A stretch of DNA of 64,000 bases from contig NZ_JAKJSD010000006.1 in NCBI RefSeq assembly GCF_029029505.1, forward strand, positions 124,001-188,000. Direction: 5' to 3'. The stretch is from Ancylomarina sp. DW003. Its GTDB lineage: Bacteria > Bacteroidota > Bacteroidia > Bacteroidales > Marinifilaceae. The notes beneath the pieces were generated by a model. The model saw only the letters and a program-made list of their open reading frames with translations. It was not told where the DNA came from and did not search any database. Numbering within the stretch: position 1 is the stretch's first letter; each line of letters begins with the position of its first letter. Below are positions 54,007 through 63,082 of the stretch, piece after piece. The translations under genes and the position numbers were made by a program.

Positions 54007-55044
54007 TTATTTAATTCTCTTTGGTCCATTTCCCATTCCATCCTGAATGTATACCCCATCTTCCAAAAGTTCAACTATTTCTTGCTTGATAAAACTCTGA
54101 ACAAGCTTTTCTTCCGCTTTGGGATATAGCAAATGAATATTGGGTCCCGCATCAAGGGTAAAAGCTATAGGTAGTCCTGTTTTATTTCTAAAGTCTTTAA
54201 TTCGCTCTATCGCGATTAGGGTGTTAGGCTTAAACAAAGTGTACGATGGATTGGAGCTCATCATCAAAGCATGCAAGCTTAGTGCCTCATTTTCGACGAT
54301 TTGAATAAAGCGGTTAAAATCACCATTGGCCAATACATCAATCAAGTCAGCCATATTCTGACGAGCTTGCTTAAAGCGAGCGTCTGCATAAGGATGATCG
54401 TTCATTAACTCATGGCCTGCAGTACTAGATACTTTTTTGGGCGAAGAATCTATCATCAAAATTGTATCCTGAAGGTTTTCAAAAATTGGATGAATCGTTT
54501 TCTCGTAAGGAATGGCAAAGTAATTCGAACTGTTTGATAAGCCTTCCAAGTCGCCCCAAATTACATATTCTCCAAATAAAGAGCGCGAAGCACTTCCCGA
54601 TCCTAAACGGGCCATTTCACTGGCTTTTTTTAAGAAGAAATCTTTCGGCATTTCCATTTCATCTATGGCCTCTTGCATAGAACAAAGGCAAAGTGCTAAA
54701 GCACTCATAGCCGAAGCAGAACTTGCTATACCTGCCGAATGAGGGAAGGTATTTGAGCTTGATATTTTAAGCTGATATTTGGTTACACAAGGCACATCAT
54801 TCGAAACCGCAGCAATAAATTTGCTCAATTTCTTTTCGAAAGCTTTATTTTCTTTGCCTTCAAAGGCATAGATAAGGTCTGGTTCTCCTGCTTTTTTAGG
54901 CGAGTAGGTCAGTTCGAAACGAGAAACTGATTCTTTCAAACTCATGCTTAAAGAAGGATTGCATGGCAATTGCACCCCCATTTTCCCCCAATATTTTATT
55001 AAGGCTATATTAGATGGGCTTTCCCAAATGATTGTATTCTCCAT
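54007..55044 (-). CDS. Diphosphomevalonate decarboxylase
   Basis: This 345-residue GHMP enzyme turns mevalonate diphosphate into isopentenyl diphosphate. It has IALIKYWGKMGVQLPCNPSLSMSL at the N-terminus, the ATP loop SAGIASSASAMSALALCL (about 100-117), GSGSASRSLFGEYVIW and a C-terminal FTLDAGPNIHLLYPK. The DAGPN motif carries the conserved Asp of the decarboxylase, so it is the decarboxylase rather than a kinase. It lies between the GYDIA kinase (17 bases) and the mevalonate kinase-like gene. Confidence 0.93.
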   Translation of the reverse strand: MENTIIWESPSNIALIKYWGKMGVQLPCNPSLSMSLKESVSRFELTYSPKKAGEPDLIYAFEGKENKAFEKKLSKFIAAVSNDVPCVTKYQLKISSSNTFPHSAGIASSASAMSALALCLCSMQEAIDEMEMPKDFFLKKASEMARLGSGSASRSLFGEYVIWGDLEGLSNSSNYFAIPYEKTIHPIFENLQDTILMIDSSPKKVSSTAGHELMNDHPYADARFKQARQNMADLIDVLANGDFNRFIQIVENEALSLHALMMSSNPSYTLFKPNTLIAIERIKDFRNKTGLPIAFTLDAGPNIHLLYPKAEEKLVQSFIKQEIVELLEDGVYIQDGMGNGPKRIK

Positions 55045-55061
55045 TCTACTAAATTTCTTTT

Positions 55062-55997
55062 TTACAAATCAGATTCATCTTCAAGCACCATATTATCCCA
55101 AGGGATAAGTGTATTCAAGCCTTTCGATTTAAAATAATTTGTCAATATATTTTTATCCCAATCGCTACGAACCATAGCAAAATCGCCTCCCCAGGCACCT
55201 AAAGATTTTATCGATCCCTCAAAATCGGAGAAAGCCAATTTCTTTATGCTTGGTAGTCCTAAAAAATTGGAAGTAATCGCTTCGTGTTCTCCAATAATCT
55301 TATCGAATTCTATAGCCGATTCGGTATCTAAAAGGTGCAGTGATAAATTGGATATTTCTTGAATTTCAAGAGAGTAATCTCTGCCTTGAGCTAAGAAACG
55401 TTTGACTTCATCCTCCGACTTTTGTTTCTTTCCCAGATATAAGAAGTAAATCTGATTTTTAAATTCCGGTGAAAAAATACAAGCCTCGGTCCAAATTTTA
55501 TCATTTACTTTTTGAAAAAGAATGGGTGTATTACTCTGGGCACAGGCAATGTCGTATCCCGATGCTTTTGATACCCTAGCTAGTAAGTCGAAGGCATCAA
55601 CCTTAGCCCACTGAGCCACGTTGTTGATTAAGGTAGAACTGGAGCCTAAACCCCAATCTCTTCTAAAATTCAAATGTGTCTCTAGTCTAAAATTTGCTCC
55701 ATCAAGAAAATCAGGATTCATAGATAAAGCTTGTCTTAAAAGCTCAGCGATAAACTTCTTCTCTTCACTTAAATCTTGGTTTGCTCCCATAACTTCCTCT
55801 TTAGAAAGCTTAAAGTTCAACCATTCTATATCATTCTCGTAAGCTTGCCAAATCAGCCCCTCATCTGCATTAGGATGCACAGCAAGCGATTGCCCATACT
55901 GCGTTGGAACACCCAAAGACAAAGCACCTTTCAGTACCAAATACTCTGCAGTTATTAGGAGTTTTCCATTCGAGTAATAAAATTGTGATCGATCCAA
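55062..55997 (-). CDS. GYDIA-family GHMP kinase, probable phosphomevalonate-step kinase
   Basis: This 311-residue protein carries GHMP landmarks (SNGKLLITAEYLVLKGALSL, an ATP loop GLGSSSTLINNVAQW at about 117-131) and the family-defining GYDIACAQSNTPI around residue 146. The group is found in Bacteroidota mevalonate clusters and is the likely phosphomevalonate kinase, since no classical one is encoded here. That assignment is inference from context. It lies 17 bases before the decarboxylase gene and 7 bases after the reductase gene, so it is translated as part of the operon. Confidence 0.85.
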   Translation of the reverse strand: MDRSQFYYSNGKLLITAEYLVLKGALSLGVPTQYGQSLAVHPNADEGLIWQAYENDIEWLNFKLSKEEVMGANQDLSEEKKFIAELLRQALSMNPDFLDGANFRLETHLNFRRDWGLGSSSTLINNVAQWAKVDAFDLLARVSKASGYDIACAQSNTPILFQKVNDKIWTEACIFSPEFKNQIYFLYLGKKQKSEDEVKRFLAQGRDYSLEIQEISNLSLHLLDTESAIEFDKIIGEHEAITSNFLGLPSIKKLAFSDFEGSIKSLGAWGGDFAMVRSDWDKNILTNYFKSKGLNTLIPWDNMVLEDESDL

Positions 55998-56004
55998 ATC
56001 CTAT

Positions 56005-57330
56005 TTATTTTGTGTTTCTAAGTGAATTCAAAAAGTTCTCAACCTCGCTATAACTTACAGTTGATTTCGCAAATCGGGTTTGAGCCTTCAGCTTTTCATC
56101 CTTATTGGCATTAAAGGTATTCAGTAGGTTTGACAAATGCATTTTCATATGTCCGTGCTGAATCCCCGTTGTTACTAAGGAACGAATTGCTCCAAAATTG
56201 TTGGCTAAACCAGAAGCAGCCGTCATCATCATCAGCTCCTTTGCCGAAGGGTCTCCTAAAAGTTCGAGACCTAATTTTGCCAAAGGATGAAGCTTAGTTA
56301 AGCCACCAACAGTGCCCAGAGCAAGTGGTAATTTCAGTTCATATCTAAAACGACCATTGCTAATATTGGCCTTAGTCAAGCTTTTATATTTTCCGGTTTG
56401 CGAAGCCCAAACGTGAGCATTCGCCTCAACAGCTCTAAAGTCATTTCCTGTTGCCAATGCCACCGCATCAATCCCATTCATAATCCCCTTATTGTGGGTA
56501 CAAGCTCTGTAAACATCCAACTCAGCGATTTGTGTGGCTTTCAGAAATTTATTAGCAAATATCTCACCACTCATCCCTTCATAAACACCATCAAGATCTT
56601 TAATATCACACTCAATCCAGCATTGTACCAAACAATCTGGCGTGTAATTAGATAAAATCGACATCACAATTTCACACTCACGCTCCTTATTTGTCCAATC
56701 GGTTTGGTTTTGGATAAAAGTTTCCAGTGTACTTGCCATCATTTCCAAACAAGAATTAATAAAATTAGCCCCCATGGCATCAAGCGTATCGAAACTTACG
56801 TGCAGCTGATAATAATTCTCTAGCTCATGACTCATATCAATTAAAGATAAATCGAGAATACCACCGCCACGACGTCGCATATTTGTTGTTAAGCCATGTG
56901 TTGCACACATCAGCTCTTTCTTTAGTTCTGGAAAGATTTGCTTTAAACGATTACTCTTTCCGTTCCACATGAAGTGAACCTGCCCTGTTTTTTCAACAGA
57001 AACAATCTTTGTTTTAAAACCACCTCGACTAGCCCAGAACTTTGCTGAACGTGAAGCTGCTGCAATTACAGAACTTTCTTCGGTAACCATAGGAATGTGA
57101 TACACCTTATCGTTAATCACAAAATTGGGCGATACACCAAAAGGCAAAAAGAAATTCGACAAAGTATTTTCACTAATCTCATCCAACAAACTCTGCTGCT
57201 CAAGATCATTTAGTCTGAAATAATCCAAATCAGCTTCAATTTGCTCACCTTTCCCACTTATCTCTCCCAGATATCTCAACTTCTCAATACGCGAAAGTTT
57301 CGAAAAACCCTTTATTATCTTATTGTCCAT
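56005..57330 (-). CDS. Hydroxymethylglutaryl-CoA reductase
   Basis: HMG-CoA reductase makes mevalonate from HMG-CoA. I use ATG 57330 (MDNKIIKGFSKLSRIEKLRYLG), which gives 441 residues and matches the usual start; the longer frame from 57366 adds 12 residues. Motifs: VSFDTLDAMGANFINSCLEMM, THNKGIMNGIDAVALATGND with the catalytic Lys, and GGLTKLHPLAKLGLELLG. The catalytic Asp and His are in the usual places in these blocks. HMG-CoA synthase is not in the window. The gene is inside the mevalonate operon between fni and the GYDIA kinase. Confidence 0.92.
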   Translation of the reverse strand: MDNKIIKGFSKLSRIEKLRYLGEISGKGEQIEADLDYFRLNDLEQQSLLDEISENTLSNFFLPFGVSPNFVINDKVYHIPMVTEESSVIAAASRSAKFWASRGGFKTKIVSVEKTGQVHFMWNGKSNRLKQIFPELKKELMCATHGLTTNMRRRGGGILDLSLIDMSHELENYYQLHVSFDTLDAMGANFINSCLEMMASTLETFIQNQTDWTNKERECEIVMSILSNYTPDCLVQCWIECDIKDLDGVYEGMSGEIFANKFLKATQIAELDVYRACTHNKGIMNGIDAVALATGNDFRAVEANAHVWASQTGKYKSLTKANISNGRFRYELKLPLALGTVGGLTKLHPLAKLGLELLGDPSAKELMMMTAASGLANNFGAIRSLVTTGIQHGHMKMHLSNLLNTFNANKDEKLKAQTRFAKSTVSYSEVENFLNSLRNTK

Positions 57331-57369
57331 ACGGATATAATTTACAAACCTAAATTCTCTCTTCAATAC

Positions 57370-58362
57370 TTATCGAAGATCCAAATACGCTTCAGCTAAC
57401 TGAAGGCCTTTTATCTGGCTTTGGATATATACTTCCAAATCGATATACTCCCCCTGAGCATGTTTTAATAAAGCAGATGCTTGACCATAAATAGCTCGCA
57501 TCTTACTTTTTTTCATCAAATAGTAACCATCAAGGCAAGAAGTAATTCCTCCTGAAATAATCAACTCTTTGCATCGAATCGAATTCCTATTTTCATATAT
57601 ATCATTTGCCCATTGGAGCATTTCCTCAGCATTATGCCCAATCTCACTCAAAGCTTCTAAAACCTGTCCTGCTTTTTCAGGATGACGCATTAACTCAATT
57701 TTTGCAAAATTAGTTCCACCATAAGCACCAAACTCAATAGCTTGCAGAGGCATATACATCAAGGCTTCCAAACTTTTAGGACCCATACCCTGACCAACTT
57801 CTTTTACAATAATTGGCACCTTAATTTGCTCCAATAATTCCTCTAAAGTTTCCAATGGCGATCGTTTTAACAAATCTCCCTCTGGCTGCAAACTCTCTTG
57901 CATAGGGTTAATGTGAACAATCAAACCATCAGCTCTCAACCTCTGAATCATGGATTCAATTTTATCTGTCGCCTTATCTTTTAATAAAGTTTCTATCTGA
58001 CAAATCCCTAAATTCGCATATAAGGGCAAATCATTGCCAATAACCGATCGCATATCGAAATCAGTAAAATGATCATTGCTATCCAATAATGAACGACATG
58101 AACCAAGTCCCATTCCCATTCCAAATTGAGCACAGGCACGAGCCAGGTTTAAATTGATTCGAGCAGCTTTCTCAGTTCCACCAGTCATACTCGAAACCCA
58201 AACTGGTGTTCGCAATTGCTTCCCTAAAAACTCGAATGGTTCAAGTTCTTTTTCAGGATGTGCACTTAAAAGGGGTTCGTAATAAAACCGCCTATCAGCC
58301 AATGCATTTTCCATATGCGAACGGAAAGCCAAATCAATATGGTCTCGTTTTCTGTCAGTCAT
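57370..58362 (-). CDS. fni: Type 2 isopentenyl-diphosphate isomerase
   Basis: Fni interconverts IPP and DMAPP using FMN and NADPH. The 330-residue protein opens with RKRDHIDLAFRS, then has TPVWVSSMTGGTEKAARINL, IVKEVGQGMGPKSLEAL (FMN site) and AIEFGAYGGTNFAKIE. It is of type 2, not the Nudix type 1. The gene begins 26 bases after the acyl-CoA dehydrogenase gene and ends next to the HMG-CoA reductase gene, so the last step of the cluster is encoded early in the operon. Confidence 0.95.
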   Translation of the reverse strand: MTDRKRDHIDLAFRSHMENALADRRFYYEPLLSAHPEKELEPFEFLGKQLRTPVWVSSMTGGTEKAARINLNLARACAQFGMGMGLGSCRSLLDSNDHFTDFDMRSVIGNDLPLYANLGICQIETLLKDKATDKIESMIQRLRADGLIVHINPMQESLQPEGDLLKRSPLETLEELLEQIKVPIIVKEVGQGMGPKSLEALMYMPLQAIEFGAYGGTNFAKIELMRHPEKAGQVLEALSEIGHNAEEMLQWANDIYENRNSIRCKELIISGGITSCLDGYYLMKKSKMRAIYGQASALLKHAQGEYIDLEVYIQSQIKGLQLAEAYLDLR

Positions 58363-58388
58363 TATATTTTATTATCAGTTGTCGGTTA

Positions 58389-59606
58389 TCAATTATCACA
58401 ATAAGCAAATCTTGTTTTGTCATCTTCCACTTTAGCCTTTATCCTTGATTTTTCTTTATCCTTACTTGTTATATGCCTTGAGATAACTAATCGAAGTATC
58501 TCTGAAGTTCCTTCTCCAATTTCCAAAATTCGCTGATCTCTATAAAATCGCTCTACATCTGAGGATTTCAGAAGACCATGTGCTCCATGAATTTGGACGG
58601 CTTCGTTAGCCACTTCTCTCGCTATTTCTGAGCAATAAAGTTTAGCCATTGCCGATTGTTTTCCAAACTCATGTCCATTATCCTTCAACCAACAGGCCTG
58701 ATACAGTAAAGCTCTGGCGGCTTGGATTTTCGTTGCCATATCAGCTAACTTAAACGCTATGGCTTGAAATTTCAAAATTGGCTTGCCAAACTGCTCACGC
58801 TTGTTAGCATATTTCAATGCTTCTTCGTAAGCGCCTTGCGCCAAACCCAGCCCCATTGCTGCAATAGTCAATCGCCCGGAATCAAGTGTCTTCAACATGA
58901 TTTTAGCACCTTGCCCTAGCTCTCCTAACAAATTCTCCTGAGGCACTTTACAATCTTCAAAGGTCAAATCAGCTGTATCTGAAGCTCGCCACATCATTTT
59001 TCCCTTCATAGGATATGCATTGAAACCTAAAGTGCTTCGGTCAACTAAGATAACAGATAATTCCTTTTTACCATCTTCTTCACCCGTTATAACCTGAAGT
59101 GTAACACCTAAAGATGATTCCGATGAACCATTGGAAATAAATTTCTTCCTTCCATTAATAATCCAGTTTTCGTTGATTAATTCTGCTTTGGACTGTGTCC
59201 CCCTTGAATCTGAACCAGCATTCTCTTCTGTCAAACCAAAAGCCCATACATGCTTGCCAGTACAAAGGGCAGGTAAATAATCCACTTTTTGCTTCTCTGT
59301 TCCGAAATAATAAATCGGTCCGATTCCCAATGAATTATGTGCTGCAAGTGTCGAAGCTTGTGAAGCATCTACTCTGGCCATTTCTTCCACAGCAATTAGT
59401 AGAGATAAATAATCTTTGTCTTCTCCACCATATTCTTTTGGTAAATAGATTCCGAAAAGTCCCAGATCTCCCATTCTTTGGGTTAAATCGCGACTGAATT
59501 CTTCTTTCTCATCCAAATCAGTGGCTACATGCTTTACTTCATTTTCAGCAAATTCTCTAACTTTTAATCTTAATGCTTCGTGTTCTTTATTTGTATAAGG
59601 GTTCAT
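58389..59606 (-). CDS. Acyl-CoA dehydrogenase
   Basis: From ATG 59606 (MNPYTNKEHEALRLKVREFAENEV) the protein has 405 residues; the longer frame from 59666 adds 20 residues that look spurious. It has the standard three domains: the N-terminal helical FGIYLPKEYGGEDKDY, the middle AFGLTEENAGSDSRG FAD-binding block, and a C-terminal QIHGAHGLLKSSDVERFYRD followed by EGTSEILR, the region of the catalytic glutamate. It oxidises acyl-CoA in fatty-acid or amino-acid catabolism; substrate length is unclear. It is first in the minus-strand series that continues into fni and the mevalonate genes, which may be cotranscribed without sharing a pathway. Confidence 0.93.
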   Translation of the reverse strand: MNPYTNKEHEALRLKVREFAENEVKHVATDLDEKEEFSRDLTQRMGDLGLFGIYLPKEYGGEDKDYLSLLIAVEEMARVDASQASTLAAHNSLGIGPIYYFGTEKQKVDYLPALCTGKHVWAFGLTEENAGSDSRGTQSKAELINENWIINGRKKFISNGSSESSLGVTLQVITGEEDGKKELSVILVDRSTLGFNAYPMKGKMMWRASDTADLTFEDCKVPQENLLGELGQGAKIMLKTLDSGRLTIAAMGLGLAQGAYEEALKYANKREQFGKPILKFQAIAFKLADMATKIQAARALLYQACWLKDNGHEFGKQSAMAKLYCSEIAREVANEAVQIHGAHGLLKSSDVERFYRDQRILEIGEGTSEILRLVISRHITSKDKEKSRIKAKVEDDKTRFAYCDN

Positions 59607-60036
59607 ATAAGTAAGTTCACTCTTTATATTAAAAAATAACAGACCCCAAAGTCTTTTAATAAGCAAACCTAAATAAAATCCTTAATCTCTAAAAATTATT
59701 TAGAATTAATTTTGATAAAAATAAGGCCATTTCCAGAAGCAACAAAATTTAAAAATTGATCTCTATATCAGCAAAGGTCTTTGTAATTACAGCTTATAAT
59801 CTCAAATTCCAATCATAATTTTATTAAACATCACTAGGGGCTAATTCATAAACAAGGCTAAATAAGTTTTAAATCCTTAAGTCGACCAATGCAAACACAC
59901 TGTGTTTATTAATCTTAACATGCTATCTAAAAGCAATTAGCTACAAATTTTTATAGGCTCTAACAAACTTGACAGATTTGACAGTAGTTTTTTTTAGTTC
60001 TAAGATCTAAATTTACATATAATTAAGTTTTATACT
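59607..60036. other. Divergent intergenic region between acyl-CoA dehydrogenase and nfeD
   Basis: These 430 bases hold no ORF of note. They must contain the promoters of both neighbours. The palindrome AAACACA-C-TGTGTTT at 59893-59907 is a candidate regulator site. A tandem TTGACAG-like repeat lies near 59970-59985. Confidence 0.5.
59893..59907. promoter_or_regulatory. Candidate operator palindrome
   Basis: AAACACA-C-TGTGTTT is a perfect palindrome of 7-base arms, about 130 bases upstream of nfeD and 290 bases upstream of the acyl-CoA dehydrogenase start. Which gene it would serve is unknown. Confidence 0.35.
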
Positions 60037-60471
60037 ATGGAAATTGAAATTTGGCATATCTGGCTACTGGCTGCAATACTTCTTTTTATGATTGAAATAT
60101 TCATGACTAGTTTTATTGCTGTATGCATTGGAATAGGAGCTCTTGTTGCGGGAATATGTGCCTACTTTGGATTAGATATTACTCAACAGCTTCTCGTTTT
60201 TGCTGGTTTTACACTTCTTAATCTGTTCTTTATTCGTCCTTTTGCGAAAAAGTTCATCTTCAAAGCAAAAGATTATATCCCAACAAACGCTGATGCGCTA
60301 TTGGGTAAAAAAGCAACCGTTGTTGAGCCTATTGATCCTAATAAATTGCTTGGCCGAATCGAAGTTGATGGTGATAATTGGAAAGCCATTCCTTTTGATG
60401 GCAAACCAATTCCCAAAGGGCAAATTGTGACAATTGTAAGCTATGATAGCATTGTATTAACTGTAAAATAA
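60037..60471 (+). CDS. NfeD-family membrane protein
   Basis: This 144-residue protein has a hydrophobic N-terminal half with about three helices (residues 6-68) and a C-terminal OB-fold (about 80-144: DALLGKKATVVEPID, GRIEVDGDNWKAIPFDG). This is the short NfeD type that partners stomatin/SPFH proteins. The SPFH gene begins 8 bases after its stop, so they form an operon. The family is thought to regulate membrane microdomain or protease function. No protease domain is present here, unlike the long NfeD. Confidence 0.9.
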   Translation: MEIEIWHIWLLAAILLFMIEIFMTSFIAVCIGIGALVAGICAYFGLDITQQLLVFAGFTLLNLFFIRPFAKKFIFKAKDYIPTNADALLGKKATVVEPIDPNKLLGRIEVDGDNWKAIPFDGKPIPKGQIVTIVSYDSIVLTVK

Positions 60472-60479
60472 ATATTTTA

Positions 60480-61466
60480 ATGGGCGGAATTATTCTTGCT
60501 GGAGCTGTAGCTCTATTAGTTATTATCTTCTTGGCCTCAGGCCTAAAAATTGTTCGTCAATCCGAAACAATTATTATCGAACGATTAGGTAAGTACCACA
60601 AAACACTTCAGTCTGGAATCAACATTATTATTCCTATATTCGATCAAACCCGCGACATCGTTTGGCGCTATGTAAAAGAAGATTTCAATGGTCAAAAAGT
60701 GGTCATGTTTAAAAATAAGGCTCGTATCGATTTAAGAGAAACGGTTTATGATTTTCCAAAACAAAATGTGATTACAAAAGATAATGTTGGTGTTCAAATT
60801 AACGCTTTGTTATACTTTCAAATCATGGATCCTGTTAAGTCCATTTATGAAATTGAGAACTTACCTGATGCCATCGAAAAATTGACTCAAACAACACTTA
60901 GAAATGTTATTGGAGAGTTGGAACTAGATCAGACACTAACTTCTCGTGATACCATTAACACAAAACTTAGAGGTATTCTCGACGATGCCACCAATAAGTG
61001 GGGTGTAAAAGTTAATCGTGTTGAACTACAAGACATTAATCCTCCTCAGGATATTATTGCTGCCATGGAAAAGCAAATGCGTGCCGAACGTGATCGTCGT
61101 GCAGCAATACTTGAAGCAGAAGGAATGAAAAGAGCTAGCATTCTTGAAGCAGAAGGTATTAAAGAATCAGAAATTAATAAGGCCGAAGGTCAAAAGCAAT
61201 CCAAAATATTAAGGGCCGAAGGTGAAGCACAAGCTCGAATCAAAAAAGCAACAGCAGAGGCTGAAGCAATTCAAAGAATTACCGATGCAATTAGCCAGGA
61301 AGGTGGCGATCCAGCTAATTACCTGATTGCAGTTCGCTATATCGATACTCTAAAAGAAATGGTAAGTGGTAAGGACAATAAAGTCATCTACCTACCATAC
61401 GAAGCAACCGGAGTTTTAAGCTCGATAGGTGGTATTAAAGACATGTTAACTGGTGGAATGAAATAA
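60480..61466 (+). CDS. SPFH/stomatin-like (QmcA type) membrane protein
   Basis: This 328-residue protein has a single N-terminal helix (about 2-21), then the SPFH/Band 7 domain (about 22-200: LKIVRQSETIIIERLGKYHK, ITKDNVGVQINALLYFQIMD). A long coiled-coil stretch of repeats follows (EAEGMKRASILEAEGIKESE, about 215-270), and the C-terminal MVSGKDNKVIYLP matches the QmcA/stomatin family. These proteins oligomerise into large rings or domains on the inner membrane. It is cotranscribed with the NfeD partner upstream, and a terminator lies 24 bases after its stop. Confidence 0.93.
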   Translation: MGGIILAGAVALLVIIFLASGLKIVRQSETIIIERLGKYHKTLQSGINIIIPIFDQTRDIVWRYVKEDFNGQKVVMFKNKARIDLRETVYDFPKQNVITKDNVGVQINALLYFQIMDPVKSIYEIENLPDAIEKLTQTTLRNVIGELELDQTLTSRDTINTKLRGILDDATNKWGVKVNRVELQDINPPQDIIAAMEKQMRAERDRRAAILEAEGMKRASILEAEGIKESEINKAEGQKQSKILRAEGEAQARIKKATAEAEAIQRITDAISQEGGDPANYLIAVRYIDTLKEMVSGKDNKVIYLPYEATGVLSSIGGIKDMLTGGMK

Positions 61467-61489
61467 CCCTAACCCCTCATATATTGAAT

Positions 61490-61519
61490 CAAAGGTCGAG
61501 CAGTTTGTTCGACCTTTTG
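61490..61519 (+). terminator. Terminator of the nfeD-SPFH operon
   Basis: CAAAGGTCGA and TCGACCTTTTG form a stem of about 10 bases (one bulge) around a 9-base loop, followed by TTTT. Confidence 0.82.
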
Positions 61520-61619
61520 TTTTAAAAAATCATACCAAAACCATCTCTATTTTTTTTTACCTTTGGTATCTATTTGAAAATTGCCAAGATCATTGGCTTG
61601 AACAATTCAATCAAAACAG

Positions 61620-62744
61620 ATGCAGTTTAAAGATATTATTGGACAAGAGGCTAGCAAATCTCGCTTTATTCAGACCGTAAAGGATAATAGAGTGAGTCAT
61701 GCGCAACTTATTGTTGGTGAAAAAGGTGTGGGAAAATTGGCTATGGCTATCGCTTTTGCTCAATATGTTTCGTGCCTAAACAAGCAAGCCAACGATTCAT
61801 GTGGCGAATGCCCATCTTGCAAAAAATATCAAAAACTGATTCATCCCGATCTACATTTTGTCTTCCCTGTAGTAAAGGGCAAAGGAGCAAGTAACCCTGT
61901 AAGTGATACCTATATCGATAATTGGAGAACTCAGGTTTTAAGTAACCCATATTTCGATTTAAATGATTGGTATGCCGGACTTGGTGTTGAAAATGCCCAA
62001 GGTATGATTTACTCCAACGAGAGTAATGAAATCCTGAAGAAATTAAGCCTTAAAACTTATGAATCTGATTACAAAATCATGATTATATGGCTACCGGAAA
62101 AGATGCATGCTTCCTGTGCCAATAAATTGCTTAAACTTATTGAGGAACCGCCTCACAAAACCTTATTCTTCTTGGTTTCTGAAGAGCCCAACAAGATTAT
62201 TCAAACGATTCGATCAAGAGCGCAAGTCACAAAAATTCCTAGAATTGATAAAGGTTCACTTAGCTCTGCTATAAATTCAGAATATAATCTTTCAGAGACT
62301 GAATTGACCAACTTGGTTCGATTATCAGAAGGTAGTTATAGAAAAGCTAAAATCCTGATTAAGAACTCAGATGAAAATGCTTTTAATTTCGATCGTTTTG
62401 TAAGCATTATGCGTATCTGCTACGCCAGAAATGTACTTGAATTGATGACTTGGGCAGAAGAGATCGCTGCAATTGGACGAGAAAGGCAAAAAAGTTTTCT
62501 TCAGTATTGCCTGAGAATGATTCGTGAAAACTTCATTCTTAATTTGAAACAAGATGAGATGGTTTTTCTCAATGGAGAAGAAATGAATTTTTCCCAACGC
62601 TTTTCACCTTTTATCAACGAAGATAATGTTTGGCCAATAGCGGACGAGTTGACTAAAGCCTATAATGATATTGAACGTAACGGGAACGCGAAAATCATTT
62701 TTCTCGACCTAAGTTTACGATGGGTTAAGCTTTTACGACCATAA
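61620..62744 (+). CDS. holB: DNA polymerase III delta-prime subunit
   Basis: HolB is the clamp-loader delta-prime subunit. The 374-residue AAA+ protein begins MQFKDIIGQEASKSRF and has VGEKGVGKLAMA at the P-loop position: the GK is kept but the usual Thr/Ser that follows is a Leu, which fits the non-hydrolysing delta-prime role. A four-Cys zinc module (CLNKQANDSCGECPSCKKYQ) is intact. EKMHASCANKLLKLIEEP and RSRAQ (sensor-1 and arginine-type motifs) follow. The C-terminal collar domain is about 220-374. It is followed by the ricT-like gene after 338 bases. Confidence 0.92.
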   Translation: MQFKDIIGQEASKSRFIQTVKDNRVSHAQLIVGEKGVGKLAMAIAFAQYVSCLNKQANDSCGECPSCKKYQKLIHPDLHFVFPVVKGKGASNPVSDTYIDNWRTQVLSNPYFDLNDWYAGLGVENAQGMIYSNESNEILKKLSLKTYESDYKIMIIWLPEKMHASCANKLLKLIEEPPHKTLFFLVSEEPNKIIQTIRSRAQVTKIPRIDKGSLSSAINSEYNLSETELTNLVRLSEGSYRKAKILIKNSDENAFNFDRFVSIMRICYARNVLELMTWAEEIAAIGRERQKSFLQYCLRMIRENFILNLKQDEMVFLNGEEMNFSQRFSPFINEDNVWPIADELTKAYNDIERNGNAKIIFLDLSLRWVKLLRP

Positions 62745-63082
62745 TAAATTCGTTTTATTAAAAATATGAGCTGATAAGTCAATTCATATTCCACATGTAT
62801 TTCACACTTCTTTCCTACAGATATTCAGCCTGATACAAAGAATACAAACCATATATTTTTCCTGATTCCTTAGTCCTTTAAAAAATTAATTAACTTTAGG
62901 GGTTGTTTTTGGTATAGACTCTCAGTAAATCTGAAAGATATACCATTTTATTAGCTAATTTTGCAGGCAAGATTATAGTACTCTAAATTCGATATTATTC
63001 GAATCTGAAATGTAGATCATGCAAACCATTCTTGTACAAATAACCGTACAGTAATGTGTTACTGCACTCAATATATACACAT
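62745..63082. other. Intergenic region upstream of ricT
   Basis: These 338 bases contain no ORF. They include a perfect TGGTATA/TATACCA inverted repeat (near 62910-62945) and a TAATTTTG sequence (near 62957) that fits the -7 promoter box, probably for the ricT-like gene. I see no clear terminator for holB. Confidence 0.5.

Noticed and set aside
61620-62744. Defective ATPase site in holB
   Set aside because: An altered P-loop is normal for clamp-loader delta-prime subunits.
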